The notes under the pieces were generated by a model, which worked only from the letters and a program-made list of their open reading frames with translations, had not been told where the DNA came from and did not search any database. Of a DNA stretch of 64,000 bases, positions 17,108-29,811 are shown one piece after another (position 1 is the stretch's first letter; each line of letters opens with the position of its first letter). This DNA is from Anaerocolumna sp047777345. Its GTDB lineage: Bacteria > Bacillota > Clostridia > Lachnospirales > Lachnospiraceae. The position numbers and the translations under genes are program-made. The DNA lies in contig JBKEEJ010000010.1 in NCBI GenBank assembly GCA_047777345.1, forward strand, positions 49,958 to 113,957. Reading direction: 5' to 3'.

Positions 17108-18574
17108 TTATTGGTTACTATTTGCTATGGCTCTTTCTGTCTTCCAGGATTCTTTTACCGTAGCTACGACATCATCCCAGCTCATGCTTCCCTGAACATA
17201 CTCTAACAGAGCATCGCCAAATTTATTCTTAAATTCTTCACTTGGAAATGCTGCAAATGTCCATGCAACAGAAGTTACATCCTTTTCCATCCAGTTTAAT
17301 ACTTCTCTTGCCAAAGGATCTGCCGGTTTTTCATCGTCATTAAAGGTGTTGAAAGGTGCGATAAAACCTAATTTATTTACTACGTAATCCTTACCCTTAT
17401 CACTGTTGAAAAGCCATTCAAGGAAATCAATAGAAGCCTGCTGTTTAGCTTCGGATACTTTGCTGTTAATTGCAAAGTAATTTTCTGTACCTATGCATAA
17501 GCCTTGTTTTTCCTCTCCTTCCATGCCGGTATATATTGGCAGGAACTTAATATCTTCTTCTTTTACAACATTGCCATCTGTGCCGCTAATCTGAGACCAT
17601 GCCCAGTTACCATTCTGAACCATTGCAACCTTGCCCAGTGCAAACTCTGCCATGGAATCATTAACCGTTTTGCTTCCTAAAAGGCCTTTTTCCGTGCAGG
17701 AATTGTTAATATAAAGATCAAAAATATTTCTATAATTGTCCGCATATTTGAATTCAATTTCATCTGCGGCCAGGCCGGCAAGGATGGTATTATCATAATC
17801 ATGATTTTCACTGAATTCATAATAGAAAGGTATATTTGCAAGGTGGGTCTGCCATCTCCACTGTTCACCGGAACTTAAGGAAGTGGATGCAAATACGCCT
17901 TCGATTCCCAGTTCATCCTTATGGGCTGTCATGTCTTCTACCACAGCTTTTAAAGTAGCAAAGTTGTTTACCTGATCCATGGAAGTAACATCCGTTGCCT
18001 TATCAGACAATGCGAAATATTTTTCCATTATAGCATTATTATAAATTATACCATACCCCTCAACTACATACGGAATACCATAAACTCCATCTCCTGAAGT
18101 TACGGCTAAGCTTTTATCTGTAAGATAACTGTAAAGATCCGTATCCTTTAAATCCAGGCAATAATCTTTCCATGAACTATAGCCAACAGGACCATTAATC
18201 TGGAAAATTGTAGGCGGATCAGATTTTGCAATTTCAGCTTTCAAAGTCTGTTCATATGTACCACTTGCAGCTGTTACAACCTTCACTTTAATACCGGTTT
18301 CCGCTTCATAATCTGCGGCGATTTGGTCATAGATTTCCGCAATCTCCGGCTTAAAGTTTAAAAAATAAATCTCATCTACTTTTTCTTCTGAATCGTTATT
18401 GGCAGCCTGCTCGCTGTCACTGTTGCCTCCCTGACTGGTACTGTCTGTGTCAGTTGTTGCTTCTTTCGTATTGTCATTAGTTGCTTTTTTTGAATCTCCA
18501 CCACACGCTGTCAAAGTACCTACTATTAGGGCAAATACCATAATAATTGCCAATAGTTTGTTACTCTTTTTCAT
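17108..18574 (-). CDS. CUT1 extracellular sugar-binding lipoprotein
   Basis: 488 residues. Signal peptide MKKSNKLLAIIMVFALIVG with lipobox LTAC, then a Thr/Asn/Asp/Ser-rich linker to about residue 65, then the family 1 solute-binding fold (VDEIYFLNFKPEIAEIYDQI). Ribosome site AAGGAGAGG. First gene of the four-gene transporter/LacI operon. The sugar bound cannot be told from the sequence. Confidence 0.9.
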   Translation of the reverse strand: MKKSNKLLAIIMVFALIVGTLTACGGDSKKATNDNTKEATTDTDSTSQGGNSDSEQAANNDSEEKVDEIYFLNFKPEIAEIYDQIAADYEAETGIKVKVVTAASGTYEQTLKAEIAKSDPPTIFQINGPVGYSSWKDYCLDLKDTDLYSYLTDKSLAVTSGDGVYGIPYVVEGYGIIYNNAIMEKYFALSDKATDVTSMDQVNNFATLKAVVEDMTAHKDELGIEGVFASTSLSSGEQWRWQTHLANIPFYYEFSENHDYDNTILAGLAADEIEFKYADNYRNIFDLYINNSCTEKGLLGSKTVNDSMAEFALGKVAMVQNGNWAWSQISGTDGNVVKEEDIKFLPIYTGMEGEEKQGLCIGTENYFAINSKVSEAKQQASIDFLEWLFNSDKGKDYVVNKLGFIAPFNTFNDDEKPADPLAREVLNWMEKDVTSVAWTFAAFPSEEFKNKFGDALLEYVQGSMSWDDVVATVKESWKTERAIANSNQ

Positions 18575-18642
18575 AATAACCTCTCCTTCTTTTCGTGAAA
18601 TAGCACAATAAAGCTAAACACAAAATTAATTATTTTATACCG

Positions 18643-18676
18643 GAAACGTTATCAGTAACCTTACCGGTAACGTTTC
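18643..18676. promoter_or_regulatory. LacI-type operator region upstream of the second CUT1 operon
   Basis: Inverted arms GAAACGTTA (18643-18651) and TAACGTTTC (18668-18676) flank a 10-bp palindrome TTACCGGTAA (18661-18670). This resembles overlapping LacI-family half sites and lies 69-102 bp upstream of the binding-protein start. On the minus strand a TTGATT - 16 bp - TAATAT promoter candidate lies just upstream (about 18684-18711), which would put the operator downstream of the start of transcription. The product of the lacI gene in the same operon is the obvious candidate ligand. Confidence 0.65.
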
Positions 18677-18983
18677 TAATAATAATATTACCATATTTTA
18701 TCTGGAAATCAATAACTTTTTTGTTATTTATTATAATTTTTTTCATAATATTTCTTTATATTGTAACCATTATCCTGTCTGCTGCAACCAAAAGGTATCC
18801 TGTCTGGACAGTGGAAAAATACCTTTTATTGACACAAATTGTATAGCAGTTTATTTTGACAATATAGTCTGGAAAGATTAGAATGAATAACATCATTAAC
18901 ATATAAAATGATAGAAACATATGTATTGTGATAATATAAACAGCCATCACACATAAGCAATAATACAAATGGAGGTAATCGCT

Positions 18984-19580
18984 ATGGCTAAGCTTTATTT
19001 TAAATATGGGGCAATGGGTTCTTCTAAAACAGCAAACGCACTTATGGTCGCATTTAATTACGAAGAAAAAGGACTAAAACCCTTAGTACTAAAACCAAAA
19101 CTTGATAGCAGGGATGGGGAAAAGATCATTAAAAGCAGAATTGGTCTTTCCAGAAAATGTGAGTTTGTGGAAGATTTCATTCTTCCGGATAAAGAAAAAA
19201 CATTTGAAAAAGTGAAAGGTTATGATTGTATCATTATTGATGAGGTTCAATTCTGTAAAATTTATGAAATAAGAATGTTGCCTTATATTGTAAATGTAAT
19301 GAAAATTCCGGTTATTTGCTATGGATTAAAAACGGATTTCTTGCTTAACCCATTCCCTGCCGCCGCAGAATTACTGGCATGCGCAGATGTAATCGAAGAA
19401 CTTAAGACCGTTTGCTGGTGCGGTCAGGGTGCCACTTGTAATGCCAGAATAGGCCCCGATGGAAAAATAGTCAGGGAAGGAAAAACCATCGATCTTGGCG
19501 GAAATGATAAATATATTTCTCTTTGTTTTAAACACTATATGTCCGGAGAACTTGGCCCCAAAAATAAAACAGACCGGTAA
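18984..19580 (+). CDS. tdk: Thymidine kinase
   Basis: 198-residue type II thymidine kinase for pyrimidine salvage (thymidine + ATP to dTMP). Seen: P-loop variant YGAMGSSKT (about 7-15), Walker B CIIIDEVQF, lasso/substrate region YGLKTDFLLNPFPAA, and zinc-ligand motif CWCGQGATCNAR. A fourth Cys follows near the C-terminus (SLCFKHY). GGAGGT seven bases before the ATG at 18984 sets this start rather than one five codons upstream. Shares a bidirectional terminator with mnmA. Confidence 0.93.
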   Translation: MAKLYFKYGAMGSSKTANALMVAFNYEEKGLKPLVLKPKLDSRDGEKIIKSRIGLSRKCEFVEDFILPDKEKTFEKVKGYDCIIIDEVQFCKIYEIRMLPYIVNVMKIPVICYGLKTDFLLNPFPAAAELLACADVIEELKTVCWCGQGATCNARIGPDGKIVREGKTIDLGGNDKYISLCFKHYMSGELGPKNKTDR

Positions 19581-19627
19581 AACCGGTCACGCAAATAAAA
19601 TACTGGTTTGCCACAGGCAATAATGAA

Positions 19628-19714
19628 ATAAAAAAGCTGGGGCCCGGTGTGTGAGGAATATGGATTGTTCATTCCTTGCATAAACCTGCATGATGCAGCT
19701 GCCCCGGCTTTTTT
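19628..19714. terminator. Bidirectional terminator between tdk and mnmA
   Basis: A-tract plus stem arm AAGCTGGGGC (19634-19643) and arm GCCCCGGCTT (19701-19710) with one wobble pair and a T-tract, enclosing a 57-nt loop with further pairing. Confidence 0.8.
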
Positions 19715-19775
19715 ACAGGATACTCCCAAATTTAACATTTATGTTTAACAAATAAGCTTTACTATCTTTCATTTC

Positions 19776-20870
19776 TTATCTTAATACCTGATCAATGGTT
19801 CCCGCGCCAATACACTCATCCCCATCATAGAAAACTGCAAACTGGCCCGGAGTAACTGCTCTCTCCGGCTCGTCAAAAACCACTTCACAGGTATTATTTT
19901 CTCTGAAATATACCACAGCACCCTGATCCGGCTGCCGATATCTTAGTTTGACACCACACCGGAAGGAAGAGTCCGGAATTTTCCCGCTAATCCAATGAAG
20001 CCCGGTGGCAATAATGCCTTTGGAATATAAGAAGGGATGCTTATCTCCCTGTACCACATACAGTATATTATTATCCAAATCCTTATCCACAACAAACCAG
20101 GGTTCTCCGCTTCCTTGTCCGCCTATACCAAGGCCTTTTCTCTGCCCTAATGTATAATACATAAGTCCATCGTGCTTTCCTACTATTTTTCCATCCAGGG
20201 TTTTAATATAACCTGGCTTGGCAGGAAGGTAATTTTTCAGGAAATTCTTAAAATTTCTTTCCCCGATAAAACATATTCCTGTGCTTTCTTTTTTGTAAGC
20301 CGTTTCGAATCCGGCCCTTTTTGCGATTTCTTTTACTTCCCTTTTATTCATGCCTCCAAGGGGAAACAAGGTTTTTTCTAATTGGTCCTGACCTAACATA
20401 CACAGGAAATAGGTTTGATCTTTATTGTTATCCTCACCTTTTAATAACCGATATCTTCCGTCTTTTTTATCCACCCTTGCGTAATGTCCCGTTGCCAGAT
20501 AATCCGCCCCTAGTTTCATAGCGTAATCCAAAAATGCCTTAAATTTGATTTCCTTATTGCATAAAACATCGGGATTTGGGGTCCTGCCCATTTTTAGCTC
20601 ATCCAAAAAATAAGTAAATACGTGATTCCAATATTTATCCACAAAATTAATGGTATAAAAGGGAATTCCTATTTTTTCGCATACTCGCCTTGCATCTTCG
20701 GCGTCTTTCGTCGCGCTGCATTCCCCAAATTCGTCTTTTTCGTCCCAATTTTTCATAAATATGCCTATTACTTTATACCCTTGTTCTTTTAATAGCAGAG
20801 CCGCAACAGATGAATCCACACCTCCGGACATTCCTACTACCACTGTTGTATCTTTCGGAGCCTTTTGCAT
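19776..20870 (-). CDS. mnmA: tRNA-specific 2-thiouridylase MnmA
   Basis: 364 residues. Places sulfur at position 2 of wobble uridine in tRNA for Lys, Glu and Gln. Seen: PP-loop ATP site VVVGMSGGVDSS, first catalytic Cys in NPDVLCNKEIKF, second in STGICFIGERNF, and the GQRKGLGIGG tRNA-binding region. GAGGAG precedes the ATG at 20870; an upstream in-frame codon at 20885 has no good ribosome site. Monocistronic here. Confidence 0.95.
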   Translation of the reverse strand: MQKAPKDTTVVVGMSGGVDSSVAALLLKEQGYKVIGIFMKNWDEKDEFGECSATKDAEDARRVCEKIGIPFYTINFVDKYWNHVFTYFLDELKMGRTPNPDVLCNKEIKFKAFLDYAMKLGADYLATGHYARVDKKDGRYRLLKGEDNNKDQTYFLCMLGQDQLEKTLFPLGGMNKREVKEIAKRAGFETAYKKESTGICFIGERNFKNFLKNYLPAKPGYIKTLDGKIVGKHDGLMYYTLGQRKGLGIGGQGSGEPWFVVDKDLDNNILYVVQGDKHPFLYSKGIIATGLHWISGKIPDSSFRCGVKLRYRQPDQGAVVYFRENNTCEVVFDEPERAVTPGQFAVFYDGDECIGAGTIDQVLR

Positions 20871-21098
20871 AACTGTTCTCCTCATCTTTCTAAATGAATT
20901 CTTATAATTACATCATTGTATTTTTATTATATTGTATGGGTTTAACCCTAAAATTCAGGTACGTTTCCTTATTTCATCCTGTTTGACTTTACAGTAAATT
21001 ACCTTAAGAATACCACATATGAAGAAAAAGGGAAATATTAAAATAATGTCAGTCTATTGGAGCAAAAAGACTACTTGCCAGATTACCCCATTCTTTCC

Positions 21099-21362
21099 TT
21101 AGTCCTTGCTTTGATAGATGGATGGTTTCGTTAAAACCACATCTTCATAAATCTTAAAACCTATTTTCTCATAAAAACCTGATATGTGTGGTTCTGTCTG
21201 AACTAACCACTCGGTATCCGGAAACTGCTTTATACACCTTTTTACCAGTTCTCTGCATCGTTCCTTGTCCCATGCGGAAATTACTAAAGTTGAATTGACA
21301 AAGGGAAGATTAAATTTTATTAAAAAATCTCTGTCAGTTTCTGGTTTGGTCCATCCTGCCAA
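21099..21362 (-). pseudogene. C-terminal fragment of a GNAT-type acetyltransferase
   Basis: Only 87 residues; GNAT proteins are normally 140-180. The end EPHISGFYEKIGFKIYEDV matches the last strand and helix of the GNAT fold (FYEKxGF motif). The acetyl-CoA P-loop (Q/RxxGxG/A) and the first half of the fold are absent. It opens with TTG without a ribosome site, and upstream codons in frame read into AT-rich sequence. Best read as a decayed gene. Confidence 0.6.
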
Positions 21363-21651
21363 ATAAAATAAGTGATATAACTTTATAACATATAAAAATA
21401 CCCCATTAAATTCTGTAATCCGGATAAAACTTAAAAGTATTATGTTGAATAAAAAAGTAATTTAAAATTTTGGAAAATATAAGAAATTTCTATTGATTGA
21501 AACGACGCCTGCCTGTATAATATTTGTAAATTATATGGAAAATTATTACATGCAGGTGTTGGTTGCATAATTTCTGGAATATAAAAATGGAACAAGCAGA
21601 TATTAGTATAATTCATCTTAATATAATTGAGAATGAAAAGGAGAATATAAA
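21363..21651. other. Intergenic region before the Fpg-like gene
   Basis: 289 bp, AT-rich. It should contain the promoter of the Fpg-like gene; the TTGATT...TATAAT pair at about 21493-21523 is a candidate. Nothing else was seen. Confidence 0.35.
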
Positions 21652-22470
21652 ATGGCTGAGTTACCTGAAATTACAAAACTTGCGGTACAAATGAAAGAAA
21701 CCTTACATGGGAAGACAATACAGACAATTACTGTTTTGCAGGAAAAATGCTCCAATGTTGCGCCTGAAGTGTTTCAGGAAAGGACTGCAGGCGCCAAAAT
21801 CGAGGATATAAGTAATAAAGGAAAATGGATTATTACAAAGCTTTCAAACGGCGAAAATATCCTCCTGTCGCTTGGAATGGGGGCAGATGTTTTATATTTC
21901 GATAAGGAAGAAAATGCGTCGGACAAGTATCAAATAAAAATTCTCTTTCGTGACGGAACCGGTTATACCGCACGTTTTTGGTGGTTCGGGAAATTTCTGC
22001 TCGTTTCCGATAATCAGCTGGCATCAGAGCCTAATACCAAAGATATTGCCATTGACCCCTTTGATGATAAATTTACCTTTGATTATTTTTCATCTCTTTT
22101 AAAAGGGAAAAAAACACAGATTAAAGCTTTTTTAATGAATCAGAAAAATGTTGGCGGAATCGGTAATATGTATATGCACGATATTCTATTTAAGGCCCGG
22201 CTTCATCCTCAAAAGAAAATACCGGATATAAGTAAAGATGAAATCAGCTTGCTTTATTACTCCATAAAAGAGGTTTTAAATAATTCAAAAGAAAAAGGGG
22301 CTTTTGCCTATGAGAATGATTTTTTCGGTCAAAAAGGCGGTTTCGGAATGGAACATTTTCTTGTAGGCTATAAAGAAAATCAGCCCTGTCCGGTATGCGG
22401 CGATACCATAATTTCAATAAAAACAGGAAGCACGTCTTCATTCATTTGTCCTGCCTGCCAAAAATTATAG
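21652..22470 (+). CDS. Fpg/Nei-family DNA glycosylase homologue lacking the catalytic Pro2
   Basis: 272 residues with the full Fpg/Nei layout: N-terminal MAELPEITKLAVQMKETL, beta-sandwich to about 120, helix-two-turn-helix region (NQKNVGGIGNMYMHDILF, about 164-181) and a C-terminal zinc finger CPVCG...CPACQKL (Cys 246, 249, 266, 269). In classical Fpg the mature N-terminal Pro2 attacks the damaged base site; here residue 2 is Ala, while the following ELPE is kept. A Fpg-like subfamily with non-Pro residue 2 is known in Firmicutes. Base excision may be altered or AP-lyase chemistry lost. GAAAAGGAG precedes the ATG. Confidence 0.88.
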   Translation: MAELPEITKLAVQMKETLHGKTIQTITVLQEKCSNVAPEVFQERTAGAKIEDISNKGKWIITKLSNGENILLSLGMGADVLYFDKEENASDKYQIKILFRDGTGYTARFWWFGKFLLVSDNQLASEPNTKDIAIDPFDDKFTFDYFSSLLKGKKTQIKAFLMNQKNVGGIGNMYMHDILFKARLHPQKKIPDISKDEISLLYYSIKEVLNNSKEKGAFAYENDFFGQKGGFGMEHFLVGYKENQPCPVCGDTIISIKTGSTSSFICPACQKL

Positions 22471-22580
22471 GAAGTATCATTCTTAAAAGTTAAATTTTAA
22501 GTATCATGTTCAAAGTATATTTTTCAGGTTCCGGGAAGTTTCATATTCTTTTTTTATTAAATATAATCCTTTTCCATATT

Positions 22581-22782
22581 AAAAGGAATGTTGCAAAATG
22601 TGAAAGCAATGATTATAACTAACCATAATATGCTGTTTTGATGAACATGTTACCTAATGTGTATGGATAAAGCCACCATTTTATATTCGATTGATACATA
22701 CAAATTAACAATATGTTTCTTCAACCAGTGTGTGAAGTAAGTTATATAATCATAAAAATTTCATTTTGCAACATTCCCTTTT
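22581..22782. mobile_element. MITE-like element with 20-bp terminal inverted repeats
   Basis: The left end AAAAGGAATGTTGCAAAATG (22581-22600) and the right end CATTTTGCAACATTCCC plus TTTT (22762-22782) are inverted copies differing by one inserted C. The 161-bp interior is AT-rich and has no gene. This is the size and structure of a miniature inverted-repeat transposable element. No clear target duplication was found, so an alternative is a large hairpin RNA. Confidence 0.45.
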
Positions 22783-22929
22783 CTTAATAAATAAGCAATT
22801 ATTCGGCTTTATCAATTGGTAATTTTAATAGATTCCTTTTATTGAAAACGAATAGATTCCAAATTAAAATTACTTCCAGGTAAGAAAGTCAAGGTAACAT
22901 TGCTTATATAAGCATAACTATTAGTAATT

Positions 22930-23895
22930 TTAATATAATTTGGGAAGCTGTGATAACGTAATTGCCGCCGGACAGTCATAAGCCCGCCGCAATTCGTCTT
23001 TGGTGGTATATAATTCGGTTTTTCCAAAATCATTGGACCATGTCATGTAATATAACCATTCCAGTCCCTTCTTGGCAATTGCCGCCACATCCGGAATTGG
23101 TCCAACTTCACCAAGGGCATATAATTTGGACGCCGGTGTATATTTTTTCAAAGATTTTAAATATTCCTCACAATCCAAATGAGTATGGGCTTCCGGGTAC
23201 AGGTCACAGCTAATAATATCCACCACATCATCACCCGGATAGCAATCAGCCGACAATGCATTGAATACCCAGATCAAATTATCAAGATGATACCTGTATG
23301 TAAACCTTTCATACATAATACGATATAACTTTTTTACCGCCTCCGGGCCACTTCTGCCCCACCAGAACCAGTTTCCATCACATTCATGAAAAGGGCGCCA
23401 CAAAATGGGTATATGGGCATCACAAAAAGGTCTTAACAATCCTGCCATATAGTCCATATCTGCAATTAAGGCCTTATGTTCTTCTGTTCCTTCCTCGGCT
23501 GCCCTGCGTCCGTCAAATTGGGTATGCTCGGCATAAAAAGCCTTATCACTGCCTCCTAAGGGAGAAAACCAGTGCCAGGTAAAAGTAATAAGCCCTTTCT
23601 TTTGTGCCCATTCCCACGCTTTTAATAACGTTCCTTTGGCTTCTCTGACTTCTTTTAAGCACTCTTCGCCGCTTTCTTTATAATTAATATTAGGCGAATA
23701 ACCAAGTAATTCAAATCCGCATAAGGCCGGAAGCTTTCCCGTTACCTCCTTAATATAACGAAGTTCATCCTGCTCCATTGTCTGAGTGTGCTGTCCTAAA
23801 ATGATTTTCTTCCCTGCAATACTCTTAAAATATTTTAAAACATTTTCCACTTCCTGTTGTGCATCTGTATTAACCGATATCTTTTCTTTCGTCAT
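22930..23895 (-). CDS. Glycoside hydrolase family 26 (beta-mannanase-like), cytoplasmic
   Basis: 321 residues with no signal peptide, so it probably acts inside the cell on imported manno-oligosaccharides. Seen: GH26 acid/base motif WRPFHECDGNWFWWG (Glu 171), nucleophile motif ALGEVGPIPD (Glu 263), start motif KIILGQHTQT, and WHWFSPLGG of the substrate cleft. Length fits single-domain GH26 enzymes. GAAAGGAA precedes the ATG. No transporter is adjacent. Exact linkage specificity (mannan, lichenan or xylan) cannot be read from sequence alone. Confidence 0.88.
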   Translation of the reverse strand: MTKEKISVNTDAQQEVENVLKYFKSIAGKKIILGQHTQTMEQDELRYIKEVTGKLPALCGFELLGYSPNINYKESGEECLKEVREAKGTLLKAWEWAQKKGLITFTWHWFSPLGGSDKAFYAEHTQFDGRRAAEEGTEEHKALIADMDYMAGLLRPFCDAHIPILWRPFHECDGNWFWWGRSGPEAVKKLYRIMYERFTYRYHLDNLIWVFNALSADCYPGDDVVDIISCDLYPEAHTHLDCEEYLKSLKKYTPASKLYALGEVGPIPDVAAIAKKGLEWLYYMTWSNDFGKTELYTTKDELRRAYDCPAAITLSQLPKLY

Positions 23896-24022
23896 ATTTT
23901 TATTCCTTTCACTAGTTATTGAAAATACACCACTTAAACCTGATTTTTCTAAATTGCTTTAAATAAAATTATAAAATATATTACATTGTTTTACAACTGG
24001 CTTTTATTTTATACTTTATATT

Positions 24023-24060
24023 AAAAAAGGAGGGCAGAAAACAAAACCAGATTCTGCCCT
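24023..24060 (-). terminator. Minus-strand intrinsic terminator
   Basis: Minus-strand stem AGGGCAGAA / TTCTGCCCT with a 12-nt loop followed by CC and a run of T residues. Second terminator after the rRNA/tRNA operon, or a backup for it. Confidence 0.8.
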
Positions 24061-24149
24061 AACAAAAAAATGACCTATGATGTTAATGTATCATTCCGAT
24101 ATCTGTTTTATCAAGAAGTATCATGTACCCTGTACTTATTTTTTCACAA

Positions 24150-24191
24150 CAAAAAAATCCCTAAACCCTTAAATCTAAAGGTTTAGAGATT
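24150..24191 (-). terminator. Terminator of the rRNA/tRNA operon
   Basis: Minus-strand stem AATCTCTAAACC / GGTTTAGGGATT followed by seven T residues, directly after tRNA-Cys. Confidence 0.85.
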
Positions 24192-24200
24192 CTTAAATCA

Positions 24201-24271
24201 AGGCGACACCCAGATTTGAACTGGGGATCAGGGTTTTGCAGACCCGTGCCTTACCGCTTGGCTATGTCGCC
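24201..24271 (-). tRNA. tRNA-Cys (anticodon GCA)
   Basis: 71-nt cloverleaf: acceptor GGCGACA / TGTCGCC with discriminator T; anticodon stem CGGGT/ACCC(T) with loop CTGCAAA giving GCA; T arm CCCAG TTCAAAT CTGGG. CCA is not encoded. Last gene of the rrn transcription unit. Confidence 0.93.
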
Positions 24272-24394
24272 ATATTTTTTACTGTTTTATTATAACAAAA
24301 TCAACTTTTTTAGTCAATCCATTAAGTATTTATATTATAAAATATTGTTATAATATATACAACTTTTTCAATTTTATGATAATTGAAAAATAAA

Positions 24395-24466
24395 CTCCCC
24401 GAGTTGGGCTCGAACCAACAACCCCACGGTTAACAGCCGTGTGCTCTACCATTGAGCTATCGAGGA
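24395..24466 (-). tRNA. tRNA-Asn (anticodon GTT)
   Basis: 72-nt cloverleaf: acceptor TCCTCGA / TCGGGGA with discriminator G; anticodon loop CTGTTAA between ACACGG and CCGTG; T arm GTTGG TTCGAGC CCAAC. Lies 67 bp past the 23S gene in the same unit. Confidence 0.94.
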
Positions 24467-24533
24467 ATAACTACATTTGATAATAGTCCATCTAAACCAG
24501 ATAAACAAATCCCAAATAGGTTTCCCTATTTTT

Positions 24534-27449
<2,916 letters not shown>

Positions 27450-27753
27450 AAATCTTTGACTGCGCTAACAAAAGTAAAAAGCATGCTTTTAGCTTCTTTC
27501 ATAAGAGTGCTTTTTTATTTCACTCTTATGCCTTCGTTGCCAATCATTTTCTTGCTGCCTAGCGTAGCAGCACCTGGTCTTTGTTTTTGTTCTTTCATCT
27601 TTCGATGTCTGAACGCTTGTTTAGATGTCTCTCTTCCTATCTTAAAATATGAATTCTATTATCAATATGTAGTTTTCAATGTTCATCTGTTTACATAAAG
27701 TAAACTGTCTTATAATCATCTTCAGTCAGGCCAAAGCCTTTCCTTAAGATGAG
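27450..27753 (-). other. Spacer between tRNA-Ala and 23S rRNA
   Basis: 304 bp, with inverted repeats such as CATAAGAGTG (about 27501-27510) / CACTCTTATG (about 27522-27531) and AAAAGCATGCTTTT (about 27477-27490). They are likely part of the 23S processing structure or antitermination leader. No gene. Confidence 0.5.
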
Positions 27754-27826
27754 TGGAGATAGTGAGATTCGAACTCGCGACCCCCTGCTTGCAAGGCAGG
27801 TGCTCTCCCAACTGAGCTATACCCCC
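27754..27826 (-). tRNA. tRNA-Ala (anticodon TGC)
   Basis: 73-nt cloverleaf: acceptor GGGGGTA / TATCTCC with the G3-U70 identity pair, discriminator A; anticodon stem CCTGC/GCAGG with loop CTTGCAA giving TGC; T arm GCGAG TTCGAAT CTCAC with mismatches. Placed between 5S and 23S. Confidence 0.94.
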
Positions 27827-27858
27827 ATAAATTGCTTATGCAATTATTTTATATTTTA

Positions 27859-27975
27859 TCCGGCAGCCACCTACTCTCCCATACCGTCTCCAGTATAGTA
27901 CCATCGGCCGCTTATGGCTTAACCTTCGTGTTCGGGATGGAAACGGGTGTTTCCCATAAGCGCATCGCCACCGGA
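27859..27975 (-). rRNA. 5S ribosomal RNA, placed between 16S and 23S
   Basis: About 117 nt. Terminal helix TCCGGTGGC / GGCTGCCGGA, the loop motif CCGAACACGAAGGTTAAGCC, and GATGGTACTATACTGG mark a 5S gene. It lies 47 bp downstream of 16S and 32 bp upstream of tRNA-Ala, instead of after 23S as in most bacteria. Confidence 0.95.
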
Positions 27976-27978
27976 AAT

Positions 27979-28006
27979 CTTGATAACTCAACAGTAAAAC
28001 AACCCC
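27979..28006 (-). other. Downstream arm of the 16S rRNA processing stem
   Basis: This 28-nt stretch is complementary, with about three mismatches, to 29622-29650. In the transcript the two arms bracket 16S and would form the long helix cut by RNase III or an equivalent. Confidence 0.75.
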
Positions 28007-28013
28007 TACTTTT

Positions 28014-29560
<1,547 letters not shown>

Positions 29561-29621
29561 TGCTCGTTTAATCGCCAGAATTTACATTGGCTTTCGTTTA
29601 TGAAAATTCATCAGAATTTTC

Positions 29622-29650
29622 GGGGTTGTTTCACTGTTCAGTTATCAAGG
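29622..29650 (-). other. Upstream arm of the 16S rRNA processing stem
   Basis: Leader segment complementary to 27979-28006 (see that entry). It lies about 60 nt upstream of the 16S 5' end. Confidence 0.75.
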
Positions 29651-29720
29651 TTCTTTTATTATATGCCGTTTGCTAAGTATTTATTCATAATTCAGATTCC
29701 TTAGCGCGTCAGCAAAAAGA

Positions 29721-29749
29721 ATTATAGCACCGTTAAATTGTGATGTCAA
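29721..29749 (-). promoter_or_regulatory. Consensus rRNA operon promoter
   Basis: Minus-strand TTGACA (29749-29744), 17-bp spacer, TATAAT (29726-29721): an exact sigma-A consensus. The leader to 16S is about 155 nt. A T/A-rich tract upstream (AGTTACAAAAAAGTG) may serve as an UP element. Confidence 0.93.
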
Positions 29750-29811
29750 CACTTTTTTGTAACTTTTTCATTCTTTTTTACTTCTGCTTATAATTATTAT
29801 AAGAACTACTT

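Noticed and set aside
18756..18968. 70-codon hydrophobic minus-strand frame upstream of tdk
   Set aside because: AT-rich intergenic sequence often gives such hydrophobic frames; there is no ribosome site.
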